From Mediterranea massiliensis (GTDB lineage: Bacteria > Bacteroidota > Bacteroidia > Bacteroidales > Bacteroidaceae): DNA of 57,365 nucleotides. A model generated the notes under the pieces. That model was given only the letters and a program-made list of their open reading frames with translations. It was not told where the DNA came from and ran no database searches. This document shows positions 8,462 to 16,710 of this stretch, piece by piece; positions within the stretch are counted from its first letter, which is position 1, and every line of letters starts with the position of its first letter. The position numbers and the translations under genes were made by a program. The DNA lies in assembly GCA_958402075.1 (NCBI GenBank), contig CATXSD010000004.1:1-57365 (forward strand), written 5' to 3'.

Positions 8462-8872
8462 ATGGAAGAAGAGTGGAAAAAGAAAAACGGTGGAGAGTCT
8501 AACGACAAGGAAATAGTATTTTCGCAAGCCATCAAGGCTGGAAAACGCATTTATTATCTGGACGTAAAGAAGAACCGGAAAGACGAAATGTTCCTTGCCA
8601 TTACGGAGAGCAAGAAAATAGTCAGCGGCGAAGGAGAGGATTCACAAGTCAGCTTCGAGAAACATAAGATTTTCCTCTATCAGGAAGACTTCGACAAGTT
8701 CATGAGCGGATTGCAGCAATCCATGCGCTTCATACAAGAACAGCAGGGATATCACACCGCTCCCCGCTATGCGGAAAAAGAAAACCCGCAGGAGGGACTG
8801 CAAACGGCAGCCAAGAACGAAACGGCCGCTTCGGCACTGGACGATGAAATCAAGATTGACATCGATTTTTAA
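8462..8872 (+). CDS. PUR-like DNA/RNA-binding protein (DUF3276)
   Basis: A 136-residue protein with one PUR repeat (about residues 18-85), from EIVFSQAIKAGKRIYYLDVK to KHKIFLYQEDFDKFMSGL, the PUR-alpha-like fold found in Bacteroidetes and spirochetes. Homologues bind DNA and RNA as dimers. After the PUR unit comes a polar linker and an acidic C-terminal end (DDEIKIDIDF). It ends 9 bp before the rplY promoter and is probably expressed alone. The family call is solid; its targets are unknown. Confidence 0.88.
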   Translation: MEEEWKKKNGGESNDKEIVFSQAIKAGKRIYYLDVKKNRKDEMFLAITESKKIVSGEGEDSQVSFEKHKIFLYQEDFDKFMSGLQQSMRFIQEQQGYHTAPRYAEKENPQEGLQTAAKNETAASALDDEIKIDIDF

Positions 8873-8881
8873 CCGCAACCC

Positions 8882-8912
8882 TTTGATAATTCAAAAAGAA
8901 GCTGTACTTTTG
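8882..8912 (+). promoter_or_regulatory. Consensus Bacteroides promoter of rplY
   Basis: TTTG (8882-8885), a 19-bp spacer, then TACTTTTG (8905-8912): a textbook match to TTTG-N19-TAnnTTTG. It leaves a leader of about 95 nt before the rplY ATG at 9014. Confidence 0.85.
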
Positions 8913-9013
8913 CACCGCTTTTTTACAGCATGTGTGGCCAAGCCGCATCGTGTGATGGTGAATTAAGCAAAAACAATTACTTAATTTAGAGTAACACAAA
9001 AACATTAATCCAA

Positions 9014-9604
9014 ATGAAATCAATTGAAGTAAAAGGAACTGCAAGAACCATTGCAGAACGTTCTTCGGAACAAGCAAGAGCCTTGAAGGCCATTCGTAAA
9101 GACAACGGTGTACCTTGTGTACTTTATGGCGGTGGTGAAAACATCCACTTCACTGTACCCGCCGACGGTCTGCGCAACTTGGTTTACACGCCGCACATCT
9201 ATGTAGTAGACCTGGTTATCGACGGCAAGAAATACAACGCCATCATGAAAGATATCCAGTTCCACCCTGTAAAAGACACCATCCTGCACGTAGACTTCTA
9301 TCAGATTGACGAAAGCAAACCCATCGTCATGGAAGTTCCCGTTCAGCTCGAAGGCCTGGCCGAAGGTGTGAAGGCCGGTGGTAAGCTGGCCCTGCAGATG
9401 CGCAAGCTGAAAGTGAAAGCCCTCTACAACGTCATCCCCGAAAGATTGGTGGTAAACGTATCTCACCTGGGTCTGGGCAAGACAGTAAAGGTTGGCGAAC
9501 TGAGCTACGAAGGTCTGGAGCTGCTGAACGCCAAGGAAGCTGTGGTTTGCGCCGTTAAGCTGACACGTGCCGCAAGAGGTGCTGCCGCCGCAAACAACCA
9601 ATAA
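9014..9604 (+). CDS. rplY: Large-subunit ribosomal protein bL25 (Ctc form)
   Basis: A 196-residue protein of the long L25/Ctc (TL5) type. The N-terminal L25 domain that binds 5S rRNA (MKSIEVKGTAR to about residue 95, with HFTVPADGLRNL) is followed by the beta-rich C-terminal Ctc domain (PIVMEVPVQLEGLAEGVKAGG onward) and an Ala/Asn tail. It has its own strong promoter (8882-8912) and a terminator-like element at 9640-9715. Position directly before pth is a conserved arrangement in many bacteria. Confidence 0.96.
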   Translation: MKSIEVKGTARTIAERSSEQARALKAIRKDNGVPCVLYGGGENIHFTVPADGLRNLVYTPHIYVVDLVIDGKKYNAIMKDIQFHPVKDTILHVDFYQIDESKPIVMEVPVQLEGLAEGVKAGGKLALQMRKLKVKALYNVIPERLVVNVSHLGLGKTVKVGELSYEGLELLNAKEAVVCAVKLTRAARGAAAANNQ

Positions 9605-9639
9605 AAGTGCTGCCCTGAAAAAGGGACAATCCTCATAAG

Positions 9640-9715
9640 GTACGCGGATTAACGCAGAGACGCAGATTTGAATTATACAATCCGCGGAAAGCTGCGATAA
9701 TCCGCGTACTTTTTT
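9640..9715 (+). terminator. Terminator-like repeat element between rplY and pth
   Basis: A 12-bp perfect inverted repeat (GTACGCGGATTA at 9640-9651, TAATCCGCGTAC at 9698-9709) followed by six T's. The 46-nt interior repeats pieces of the arms: AACGCAGAGACGCAG, then AATCCGCGG. It therefore looks like a mobile intergenic repeat that also acts as a terminator for rplY. Confidence 0.75.
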
Positions 9716-9835
9716 ATCAGTTCTCGGACATACCCCCAAACTCCTCCAAGGAAAACGGTGGAATGCCTGAAGGAAAACAATGGGATACGACAAGGAAAGC
9801 AATGCTTTCCCTTCCCCTGCAAAATTGAAAACAAG

Positions 9836-10399
9836 ATGAAATACCTGATTGTAGGCCTTGGGAACATAGGCCCCGAATATCACGAAACCCGCCACAACAT
9901 CGGCTTCATGGTGGTAGACGCCCTGGCACAAGAAGCAGGCGCCACCTTCAAGGACGGACGTTACGGCTTCACCACCACCCTGTCGATAAAGGGACGCCAG
10001 CTGCTGCTGCTCAAGCCGTCCACCTACATGAACCTCAGCGGAAACGCCGTGCGCTATTGGATGCAAAAGGAGAACATCCCGCTGGAGAACACGCTGATTG
10101 TAGTCGACGACCTGTCGCTTCCCTTCGGCACCCTGCGCCTGAAAGGAAAAGGAAGCGACGCCGGCCACAACGGACTGAAGCACATTGCTGCCACGCTGGG
10201 CACACAAAACTATGCCCGCCTGCGCTTCGGCATCGGCAACGACTTTCCACGCGGCGGACAGATAGACTATGTACTGGGGCACTTCACGGACGAAGACTGG
10301 AAGACCATGCCCGAACGCCTGAAGACCGCCGGCGAAATCGTGAAAAGCTTCTGCCTGGCAGGTATCGACATCACCATGAACCAATTCAACAAGAAATGA
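9836..10399 (+). CDS. pth: Peptidyl-tRNA hydrolase
   Basis: A 187-residue enzyme that frees tRNA from drop-off peptidyl-tRNA. The Pth signature MKYLIVGLGNIGPEYHETRH is at the very N-terminus, with catalytic His20 and Asn10. Further family motifs are KPSTYMNLSG, VVDDLSLPFG and GSDAGHNGLKHI. I set the start at 9836 because the motif begins there; the frame is open upstream but that part is not Pth-like. The stop TGA overlaps the next start as ATGA (10396-10399), so the S4 gene is translationally coupled. Confidence 0.96.
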   Translation: MKYLIVGLGNIGPEYHETRHNIGFMVVDALAQEAGATFKDGRYGFTTTLSIKGRQLLLLKPSTYMNLSGNAVRYWMQKENIPLENTLIVVDDLSLPFGTLRLKGKGSDAGHNGLKHIAATLGTQNYARLRFGIGNDFPRGGQIDYVLGHFTDEDWKTMPERLKTAGEIVKSFCLAGIDITMNQFNKK

Positions 10400-10827
10400 A
10401 CGACGCAAGAATAGACAAATGGATGTGGGCGGTACGCATCTTCAAGACACGCACCATCGCCGCCGAAGCCTGCAAGAAAGGCCGCATCAGCATTAACGGT
10501 GCCCAGGCCAAAGCCGCCCGCATGGTGAAGCCGGGCGACATCGTGCAGGTGCGCAAACCGCCTGTCACCTATTCGTTCAAAGTCCTCCAGCCTATCGAGA
10601 AACGGGTCGGAGCCAAGCTGGTATCTGAAATGATGGAGAATGTCACGACTCCCGACCAATATGAATTGCTGGAAATGAGCCGCGTCAGCGGATTTGTCAA
10701 TCGGGCCAAAGGTACAGGCCGCCCCACCAAGAAAGACCGCCGCAGCCTTGAAGAATTTACCACACCCGAATTTATGGACGACTTCGATTTCGACTTCGAT
10801 TTTGACGACAGCGAAGACGATGAATAA
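10396..10827 (+). CDS. hslR: S4-domain RNA-binding protein, HslR/Hsp15 type
   Basis: A 143-residue protein with an N-terminal S4 domain (about residues 4-65): RIDKWMWAVRIFKTRTIAAE, KKGRISINGAQAKAARMVKPGDIV. In E. coli, Hsp15 binds 50S subunits carrying stalled nascent chains and helps recycle them, which fits its tight coupling to pth, another ribosome-rescue gene. The C-terminus is a very acidic run of alternating Asp/Phe (DDFDFDFDFDD), common in Bacteroidetes homologues. The start ATG overlaps the pth stop. Confidence 0.9.
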   Translation: MNDARIDKWMWAVRIFKTRTIAAEACKKGRISINGAQAKAARMVKPGDIVQVRKPPVTYSFKVLQPIEKRVGAKLVSEMMENVTTPDQYELLEMSRVSGFVNRAKGTGRPTKKDRRSLEEFTTPEFMDDFDFDFDFDDSEDDE

Positions 10828-10866
10828 CTACTGTAATTGTAACTGAACCCTAAAACGTCTTATACA

Positions 10867-11853
10867 ATGAAAAGAGAAAAAATCAGATGGGGCTTCATCG
10901 GTTGCGGAGAAGTGACCAAATACAAAAGCGGCCCTGCCTTCCAGAAGATAGAAGGATCGGAAGTGGTGGCCGTCATGAGCCGCAACGGTGCCAAGGCAAA
11001 AGCCTATGCCCAGGAACGCAACATACCCAAATGGTACGACGATGCCCAGGAACTGATTGACGACGAAGACGTCAATGCCGTCTACATCGCCACTCCCCCT
11101 TCCTCGCACGCCACGTATGCCATCATGTCCATGAAGGCCGGCAAGCCGGTCTACATCGAAAAACCGATGGCCGTCACCTACGAAGAATGCTGCCGCATCA
11201 ACCGCATCTCCCAAGAGACAGGCGTGCCCTGCTTCGTGGCCTACTACCGCCGCTACCTGCCCTACTTCCAGAAAGTGAAATCGCTCGTGGAAGAAGGTGC
11301 TATCGGCAACGTCATCAACATCCAGATACGTTTCGCACAACCTCCGCGCAACCTGGACTACAACCGCGAGAACCTGCCGTGGCGCGTACAGCCCGACATT
11401 GCCGGGGGCGGATATTTCTACGACCTGGCCCCTCATCAGATAGACCTCCTGCAGGAAATCTTCGGATACATCCTTGAAGCCAGCGGATTCAAGAGTAACC
11501 GTGGCGGGCTCTATCAGGCCGAAGATACCATCAGTGCCTGCTTTCAGTTTGACAGCGGCTTGGTGGGAAGCGGTTCGTGGTGTTTCGTGGCTCATGACTC
11601 CGCCCGTGAAGACCGCATCGAAATCATCGGAGACAAAGGCATGATCTGCTTTTCGGTTTTCACCTACGACCCCATTGCCCTCCATACGGAAAGAGGACGC
11701 GAAGAAATTCCTGTCGAAAATCCTGTTTACGTCCAACAACCACTCATCCAAGCCGTAGTAGACCACCTGCTGGGAAAGTCGGTCTGCACCTGCGACGGCG
11801 AAAGTGCCACACTGACCAACTGGGTAATGGACAAAATCTTAGGGAAAATCTAA
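10867..11853 (+). CDS. Gfo/Idh/MocA family NAD(P)-dependent oxidoreductase
   Basis: A 328-residue cytoplasmic dehydrogenase. A Rossmann NAD(P)-binding start (IRWGFIGCGEVTKYKSGPAF) is followed by YIATPPSSHATYAI and the family motif EKPMA (Lys near residue 98). The C-terminal alpha/beta domain has GGGYFYDLAPHQIDLLQEIFG, where the His is the usual catalytic position. Such enzymes act on sugars, inositols or their derivatives; the substrate cannot be read from the sequence. It is 39 bp downstream of hslR and could be cotranscribed. No transporter or sugar kinase neighbours suggest a pathway. Confidence 0.88.
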   Translation: MKREKIRWGFIGCGEVTKYKSGPAFQKIEGSEVVAVMSRNGAKAKAYAQERNIPKWYDDAQELIDDEDVNAVYIATPPSSHATYAIMSMKAGKPVYIEKPMAVTYEECCRINRISQETGVPCFVAYYRRYLPYFQKVKSLVEEGAIGNVINIQIRFAQPPRNLDYNRENLPWRVQPDIAGGGYFYDLAPHQIDLLQEIFGYILEASGFKSNRGGLYQAEDTISACFQFDSGLVGSGSWCFVAHDSAREDRIEIIGDKGMICFSVFTYDPIALHTERGREEIPVENPVYVQQPLIQAVVDHLLGKSVCTCDGESATLTNWVMDKILGKI

Positions 11854-11907
11854 GGAAAGGCTGTCTGTAAAGAATGTATCGAATTAGAAAAAGGAAGTAA
11901 ATGCAAC

Positions 11908-11987
11908 GTCATCCCGGCCTCGAGCCGGGATCCATTGCCTTACCGGCAACAGGCAGAATATGGATTCCGCATCAAGTGCGGGATGAC
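11908..11987. repeat. 80-bp intergenic palindromic repeat (GTCATCCCGG type)
   Basis: The ends are 28-bp imperfect inverted copies (11908-11935 and 11960-11987), outermost bases GTCATCCCG and CGGGATGAC. Each arm is itself a dyad, for example CCCGGCCTCGAGCCGGG. This REP/MITE-like class is seen in many unrelated bacteria. It lies between the Gfo/Idh gene and the 3' end of the antiporter and creates a spurious short ORF. Confidence 0.75.
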
Positions 11988-12030
11988 AGAAGATTAGTAC
12001 TTTCTCATCTTACCACAACCCCTCACGAAA

Positions 12031-14298
12031 TCATTTATCTTCTGTCTCGGCACTGCTGTTCACCAGCCTGTACACATCGTTATTCTCACCCACTACCCAT
12101 ACGACATCGTCGACCATGAAACGCTCGTGAGGATCGGGGGCATGAAGGGTTTCATCGCCACGCTCCACCCCTACAATCAGGCAATGGTACTGCTCCCGAA
12201 TGCCTGCTTCACGAAGCGTCAGTCCGAGGAAGGGAGAATCGTCGTCTATCTTGAACTGACGGAGAATCATTTCGCTCTTCTCTACCACATCCGTATCGAG
12301 TACAGCCGCCTGCTCCATGTCTTTACTGAAAGCCGCCAGTTCCTCGTCTGTAGCAATCACCTGAATCTTGTCTTGTGGAAACAGACGCACGTCGGCGCCA
12401 GGAATGTTGAAACGCCGCCTGCCACGCAGGATGGAGACGACATGCACTCCATATTTGCTGCCGAACTTCAACTCTCCCAACGTCCGACCGGCCCAATCGG
12501 CCTCGGCGGGTATCACATAATCCGTCAAGTGCAGGTCGCGCGACAATAGACGGCCGGCATATTCAGGTTTTTTCTCGCCCATATACTCTGCCCGCATGTC
12601 ACGATAGCGCAGGTTCTGAAAGAAAGTGCGTTCTATCAGGATGGACTGTTTCTTCAGTTGGCGCGATATAATCATCAACACCAGCAACAAAGCCGCCACA
12701 CCAAACACCAAACCGATGGACAGCTTGAACAATCCGCCGATGACAAACATCACGAAACCTGCAGCTACCAGAATGCGCAATACAACGGTGGCCACCAGCG
12801 GAGCACGGTTCGAACGGCTTTCCTTCCACAAAGTCGTAAATTCGACTGAATGGTTCTTCTTAATCATGATGGCACGCAGGAAGGGAGAAATGCAGAGAAT
12901 GATGATGACGGCCGCTGCCAGCGAACCCCAGATACCCGGCAGAGCCTCACGCAGCAGAGGCACCAGCAGGCGGAAAGCAATCGCCACGACAGCCACACTG
13001 ACAATGGAATAGACCACTGTAATGCGGACCAGCGCAATGATCAACTTCTTCCATAAACTCTCATGATTTACCGTGTGCGAACCGTTGGCATAACGGTCGA
13101 GCCACATGTGCCAGCGCTTGGGCAGATGACTGTCCACGAAATTGGAAGCAGGTTCTGCCAGTCGGATCATATAAGGAGTAAGGAAAGTGGTGATGACCGA
13201 CACCGCCACAACGATCGGATACAAGAAATCGCTCGTAACTTTGAGCGACACGCCCAGCGAAGCGATGATGAAGGCAAACTCACCGATCTGTGTCAGGCTG
13301 AAGCCACACTGCATGGCCATCTTCAACGGCTGCCCTGAAAGCAATACGCCCAAGGTACCGAAAACGGCCTGCCCCACAATGACAGCCAGCGTGATGACAA
13401 GAATAGGAACGGCATACTGGACAATCATGCCGGGATCGACCATCATGCCTACCGACACGAAAAACACGGCACCAAACAGGTCCTTGACCGGGTTGACCAA
13501 CCGTTCGATGGACTCGGCCTCAGCCGTTTCTGCCAAAATGGAACCCATGATAAAGGCACCGAAGGCAGGCGAAAATCCCGTCTGCGAAGCGATGACCACC
13601 ATGGCAAAGCAAAGCCCCAAAGAGACAATCAGCAACGTTTCGTCACTCATCAGCTTGCGGCATCGCTTCAACAAACCCGGAATGAGGTAGATGCCCACCA
13701 CGAACCACAATACCAGAAAGAACATCAGCTTCAGGATGCTTTCCATCATTTCGGCTCCCTCGAAATTGTGACTGGCGGCCATCGTCGAAAGCATCACCAT
13801 CAGGACGATGGCCAGAATATCTTCCAGAATCAGCACACTGAGCACCAAGCCTGCAAACTGCTTCTTGCGCAAGCCCATGTCATCGAAAGCCTTGTATATA
13901 ATAGTGGTGGACGACATGGCAATCATACCGCCCAGAAAGAGGCAATCCATCCGCTTCCATCCGAAACCCGAGCCGACGGCCATACCCAGCAAAATCATGC
14001 AGAAGATAATGGTACAGGCAGCAATGATGGCCGCCCCGCCCACCTTGGCAATCTTCTTGATGCTGAAGTCGAGTCCCAGCGAAAAAAGCAGGAAGATAAC
14101 TCCAATATCGGCCCACGTCTGGATGTTGGCAGTATCCATTACCGAAGGCGTATATTGCATGTGCGGACTGGCCAGAAAGCCCGCCACGACATACCCCAGC
14201 ACCAAGGGTTGTTTGAGTTTCTTAAACAGCAGCGTCATCAGCCCCGCACATACCAATATCAGGGCCAGGTCGCTGATCAATGTAGCCAAATGTGACAT
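12031..14298 (-). CDS. Kef-type cation:proton antiporter with two TrkA-C domains
   Basis: A 755-residue inner-membrane protein. Residues 1-400 form a CPA2/Kef Na+(K+)/H+ exchanger with about 12 helices: LGYVVAGFLASPH, GVIFLLFSLGLDFSIKK, AMSSTTIIYKAF, LEDILAIVLMVM. A second hydrophobic block (about 430-560) adds further helices. The C-terminus carries two RCK_C/TrkA-C units (LTDYVIPAEADWAGRTLGEL and DDDSPFLGLTLREAGI) that typically bind a nucleotide or ion. No Rossmann RCK_N domain is visible, so gating differs from KefB/C. The start at 14298 is chosen because the promoter box and -33 lie just upstream (14328-14358). It is monocistronic and leftward. Likely role: K+ efflux or pH control. Confidence 0.9.
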   Translation of the reverse strand: MSHLATLISDLALILVCAGLMTLLFKKLKQPLVLGYVVAGFLASPHMQYTPSVMDTANIQTWADIGVIFLLFSLGLDFSIKKIAKVGGAAIIAACTIIFCMILLGMAVGSGFGWKRMDCLFLGGMIAMSSTTIIYKAFDDMGLRKKQFAGLVLSVLILEDILAIVLMVMLSTMAASHNFEGAEMMESILKLMFFLVLWFVVGIYLIPGLLKRCRKLMSDETLLIVSLGLCFAMVVIASQTGFSPAFGAFIMGSILAETAEAESIERLVNPVKDLFGAVFFVSVGMMVDPGMIVQYAVPILVITLAVIVGQAVFGTLGVLLSGQPLKMAMQCGFSLTQIGEFAFIIASLGVSLKVTSDFLYPIVVAVSVITTFLTPYMIRLAEPASNFVDSHLPKRWHMWLDRYANGSHTVNHESLWKKLIIALVRITVVYSIVSVAVVAIAFRLLVPLLREALPGIWGSLAAAVIIILCISPFLRAIMIKKNHSVEFTTLWKESRSNRAPLVATVVLRILVAAGFVMFVIGGLFKLSIGLVFGVAALLLVLMIISRQLKKQSILIERTFFQNLRYRDMRAEYMGEKKPEYAGRLLSRDLHLTDYVIPAEADWAGRTLGELKFGSKYGVHVVSILRGRRRFNIPGADVRLFPQDKIQVIATDEELAAFSKDMEQAAVLDTDVVEKSEMILRQFKIDDDSPFLGLTLREAGIREQYHCLIVGVERGDETLHAPDPHERFMVDDVVWVVGENNDVYRLVNSSAETEDK

Positions 14299-14327
14299 AA
14301 TACGTGTTTTTATTCCGTTTCTGCAGA

Positions 14328-14358
14328 CAAAAGTACGGATAAAAACGGAGAAAGCAAA
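14328..14358 (-). promoter_or_regulatory. Consensus promoter of the Kef-type antiporter
   Basis: On the minus strand TTTG (14355-14358), exactly 19 bp, then TACTTTTG (14328-14335). It is 30 bp upstream of the chosen start and overlaps the upstream in-frame codons, ruling out the longer version. Confidence 0.85.
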
Positions 14359-14493
14359 CACCTTATACCACTAAAGCCACTACTTTATTTACGACACGAA
14401 AAATGTGGCAATCAGACGGCTGGCTTCCATACTTCCAAGGGACTTTCACAACGTAAAAGGAGAACTAGACCGCTTAAATTAATTGCGGAAATA

Positions 14494-14525
14494 TTTCTCT
14501 ATTCGGCAAGAATTCGCTTTCTTTG
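14494..14525 (+). promoter_or_regulatory. Likely promoter of the methylmalonyl-CoA decarboxylase operon
   Basis: TTTC (14494-14497), a 20-bp spacer and TTTCTTTG (14518-14525), each one base off the -33 and -7 consensus. It is 44 bp before the mce start. No better candidate lies in the 14299-14568 gap. Confidence 0.5.
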
Positions 14526-14568
14526 TAGCATGTTTTAAAGTATAACCTACGATTAAAAAAATAAAGTT

Positions 14569-14985
14569 ATGAAGATTTCACACATTGAGCATCTGGGCAT
14601 TGCCGTAAAGAGCATCGAAGAAGCCCTGCCGTATTACGAGAACGTATTGGGTCTGAAGTGTTACAACATCGAGACTGTCGAGGACCAGAAAGTGAAAACG
14701 GCCTTTCTGAAAGTGGGTGAAGTAAAAATCGAACTGCTGGAACCGACTTCACCGGACAGCACCATCGCCAAATTTATCGAGAAGAACAACGGTAACGGCG
14801 GCATGCACCACCTGGCATTCGCCATCGAAGACGGCGTGGCCAACGCACTGGCATCGGCCGAAGCTGCCGGCATCCGCCTGATAGACAAGGCTCCGCGTAA
14901 AGGTGCCGAAGGGCTGCACATTGCTTTCCTGCACCCGAAATCCACGCTGGGCGTACTGACAGAACTTTGCGAGAAACCGGAATAA
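14569..14985 (+). CDS. mce: Methylmalonyl-CoA epimerase
   Basis: A 138-residue enzyme of the vicinal-oxygen-chelate fold that interconverts (R)- and (S)-methylmalonyl-CoA. Paired VOC half-domains are visible: HIEHLGIAVKSIEEALPYYENVLGL and GGMHHLAFAIEDG. The metal ligands are expected to be His8, a His of the MHH motif and the Glu of LTELCEK near the C-terminus. It is first in the operon mce-mmdA-oadG-mmdC-mmdB. It makes the isomer the decarboxylase needs after methylmalonyl-CoA mutase. Confidence 0.95.
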   Translation: MKISHIEHLGIAVKSIEEALPYYENVLGLKCYNIETVEDQKVKTAFLKVGEVKIELLEPTSPDSTIAKFIEKNNGNGGMHHLAFAIEDGVANALASAEAAGIRLIDKAPRKGAEGLHIAFLHPKSTLGVLTELCEKPE

Positions 14986-15005
14986 AAGAGTGACGGACTA
15001 CACAG

Positions 15006-15051
15006 GCTGCAAGTGACGAGTAAGTTTGATACAACCGTTGGGACTTGCAGC
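15006..15051 (+). promoter_or_regulatory. Inverted repeat and internal -7-like box between mce and mmdA
   Basis: GCTGCAAGT (15006-15014) and ACTTGCAGC (15043-15051) form a 9-bp stem. The loop contains TAAGTTTG (15021-15028), an exact TAnnTTTG match without a clear -33. It could be an mRNA processing hairpin or an internal promoter that lets mmdA outpace mce. Position-based inference. Confidence 0.35.
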
Positions 15052-15109
15052 TTACTGCCCGCAACTTGTAACTAACCCAAAATCATACATTACTAAAATT
15101 CTAATAACG

Positions 15110-16663
15110 ATGAGCAATCAATTAGAGAAGATTAAAGAGTTGATCGACCGTCGCGCCGTAGCGCGTCAGGGCGGTGGCGAAAAGGCTATTGCCAAACAAC
15201 ATGATAAAGGTAAATATACAGCCCGTGAGCGTATAGCCATGCTGCTGGATGAAGGCAGCTTCGAAGAAATGGACATGTTCGTAGAACACCGCTGCACCAA
15301 CTTCGGCATGGAGAAGAAACACTATCCGGGCGACGGCGTGGTAACCGGTTGCGGAACCATCGACGGACGACTGGTATACATCTTCGCACAGGACTTCACG
15401 GTATCGGCCGGTTCGCTGTCCGAAACCATGTCTCTGAAAATATGCCACATCATGGACAAGGCCATGAAGATGGGTGCACCGGTTATCGGTCTGAATGACT
15501 CGGGCGGTGCACGTATCCAGGAAGGTATCAATGCACTGGCCGGCTATGCCGAAATCTTCCAGCGCAACATCCTGGCTTCGGGTGTCATCCCGCAGATCTC
15601 GGGTATCTTCGGTCCCTGCGCCGGTGGTGCCGTTTATTCTCCGGCGCTGACCGACTTCACGCTGATGATGGAAGGTACTTCCTACATGTTCCTCACCGGT
15701 CCGAAAGTAGTAAAGACCGTTACAGGCGAGGACGTAAGCCAGGAAAACCTGGGTGGTGCCAGCGTACACTCCACCAAGTCGGGCGTAACCCACTTCACCG
15801 CCGCTACCGAAGAAGAAGCCCTGGCCCTGATCCGCAAGCTGCTGAGCTACATTCCGCAGAACAACCTCGAAGAGGCTCCCTACATTGACTGCACAGACCC
15901 CATCGACCGCCTGGAGGATTCTTTGAACGAAATCATCCCCGACAGCCCCAACAAGCCGTACGACATGTACGAAGTCATCGGCGCCATCGTGGACAACGGT
16001 GAATTCCTGGAAATCCAGAAGGACTATGCCAAGAACATCATCATCGGCTTCGCCCGCTTCAACGGACAGTCGGTAGGCGTCGTAGCCAACCAGCCGAAGT
16101 ATCTGGCCGGCGTATTGGACAGCAACGCATCGCGCAAGGGTGCACGCTTCGTCCGTTTCTGCGACGCATTCAACATTCCTATCGTATCGCTGGTAGACGT
16201 ACCGGGCTTCCTGCCGGGCACAGGTCAGGAATACAACGGCGTCATCCTGCATGGTGCCAAGTTGCTTTACGCTTACGGCGAAGCTACCGTGCCCAAGGTA
16301 ACCATCACCCTGCGCAAGTCGTACGGTGGTTCGCACATCGTGATGAGCTGCAAGCAGCTGCGCGGTGACATGAACTACGCATGGCCGACGGCCGAAATCG
16401 CCGTAATGGGTGGTGCAGGTGCCGTAGAAGTACTGTATGCCAAGGAAGCCAAGGAGCACGAGAACCCGGCCCAGTTCCTGGCAGAGAAGGAAGCCGAATA
16501 CACCAAGCTGTTCGCCAACCCGTACAATGCCGCCAAGTATGGCTACATCGACGACGTCATCGAACCGCGCAACACGCGTTTCCGCATCATCCGCGCCCTG
16601 CAGCAACTGCAGACCAAGAAACTCACGAACCCGGCCAAGAAGCATGGAAACATTCCTCTGTAA
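15110..16663 (+). CDS. mmdA: Methylmalonyl-CoA decarboxylase carboxyltransferase (alpha) subunit
   Basis: A 517-residue biotin-dependent acyl-CoA carboxyltransferase with tandem crotonase-like halves. Visible hallmarks are YTARERIAMLLDEGSFEE, PVIGLNDSGGARIQEGI, ISGIFGPCAGGAVYSPALTD and, in the second half, VPGFLPGTGQEYNGVI and SYGGSHIVMSCKQL. The subunit moves the carboxyl group of methylmalonyl-CoA to biotin on MmdC. The sequence alone could equally be propionyl-CoA carboxylase beta. The adjacent OadG-, BCCP- and OadB-type genes decide for the Na+-translocating decarboxylase. The start at 15110 gives the conserved MSNQLEKIKELIDRR. Confidence 0.95.
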   Translation: MSNQLEKIKELIDRRAVARQGGGEKAIAKQHDKGKYTARERIAMLLDEGSFEEMDMFVEHRCTNFGMEKKHYPGDGVVTGCGTIDGRLVYIFAQDFTVSAGSLSETMSLKICHIMDKAMKMGAPVIGLNDSGGARIQEGINALAGYAEIFQRNILASGVIPQISGIFGPCAGGAVYSPALTDFTLMMEGTSYMFLTGPKVVKTVTGEDVSQENLGGASVHSTKSGVTHFTAATEEEALALIRKLLSYIPQNNLEEAPYIDCTDPIDRLEDSLNEIIPDSPNKPYDMYEVIGAIVDNGEFLEIQKDYAKNIIIGFARFNGQSVGVVANQPKYLAGVLDSNASRKGARFVRFCDAFNIPIVSLVDVPGFLPGTGQEYNGVILHGAKLLYAYGEATVPKVTITLRKSYGGSHIVMSCKQLRGDMNYAWPTAEIAVMGGAGAVEVLYAKEAKEHENPAQFLAEKEAEYTKLFANPYNAAKYGYIDDVIEPRNTRFRIIRALQQLQTKKLTNPAKKHGNIPL

Positions 16664-16710
16664 TGACGGGATATTAGGAGAATGGTAAACTGACAAATAA
16701 AATCAAATTT

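Noticed and set aside
9020..10408. Antisense frame of 462 codons across rplY and pth
   Set aside because: It spans two real genes and a terminator; composition is that of a reverse-frame shadow.
11901..12119. Short ORF with MQRHPGLEPGSI and WIPHQVRDD
   Set aside because: It is produced by the palindromic intergenic repeat; the same artefact peptide appears in many genomes.
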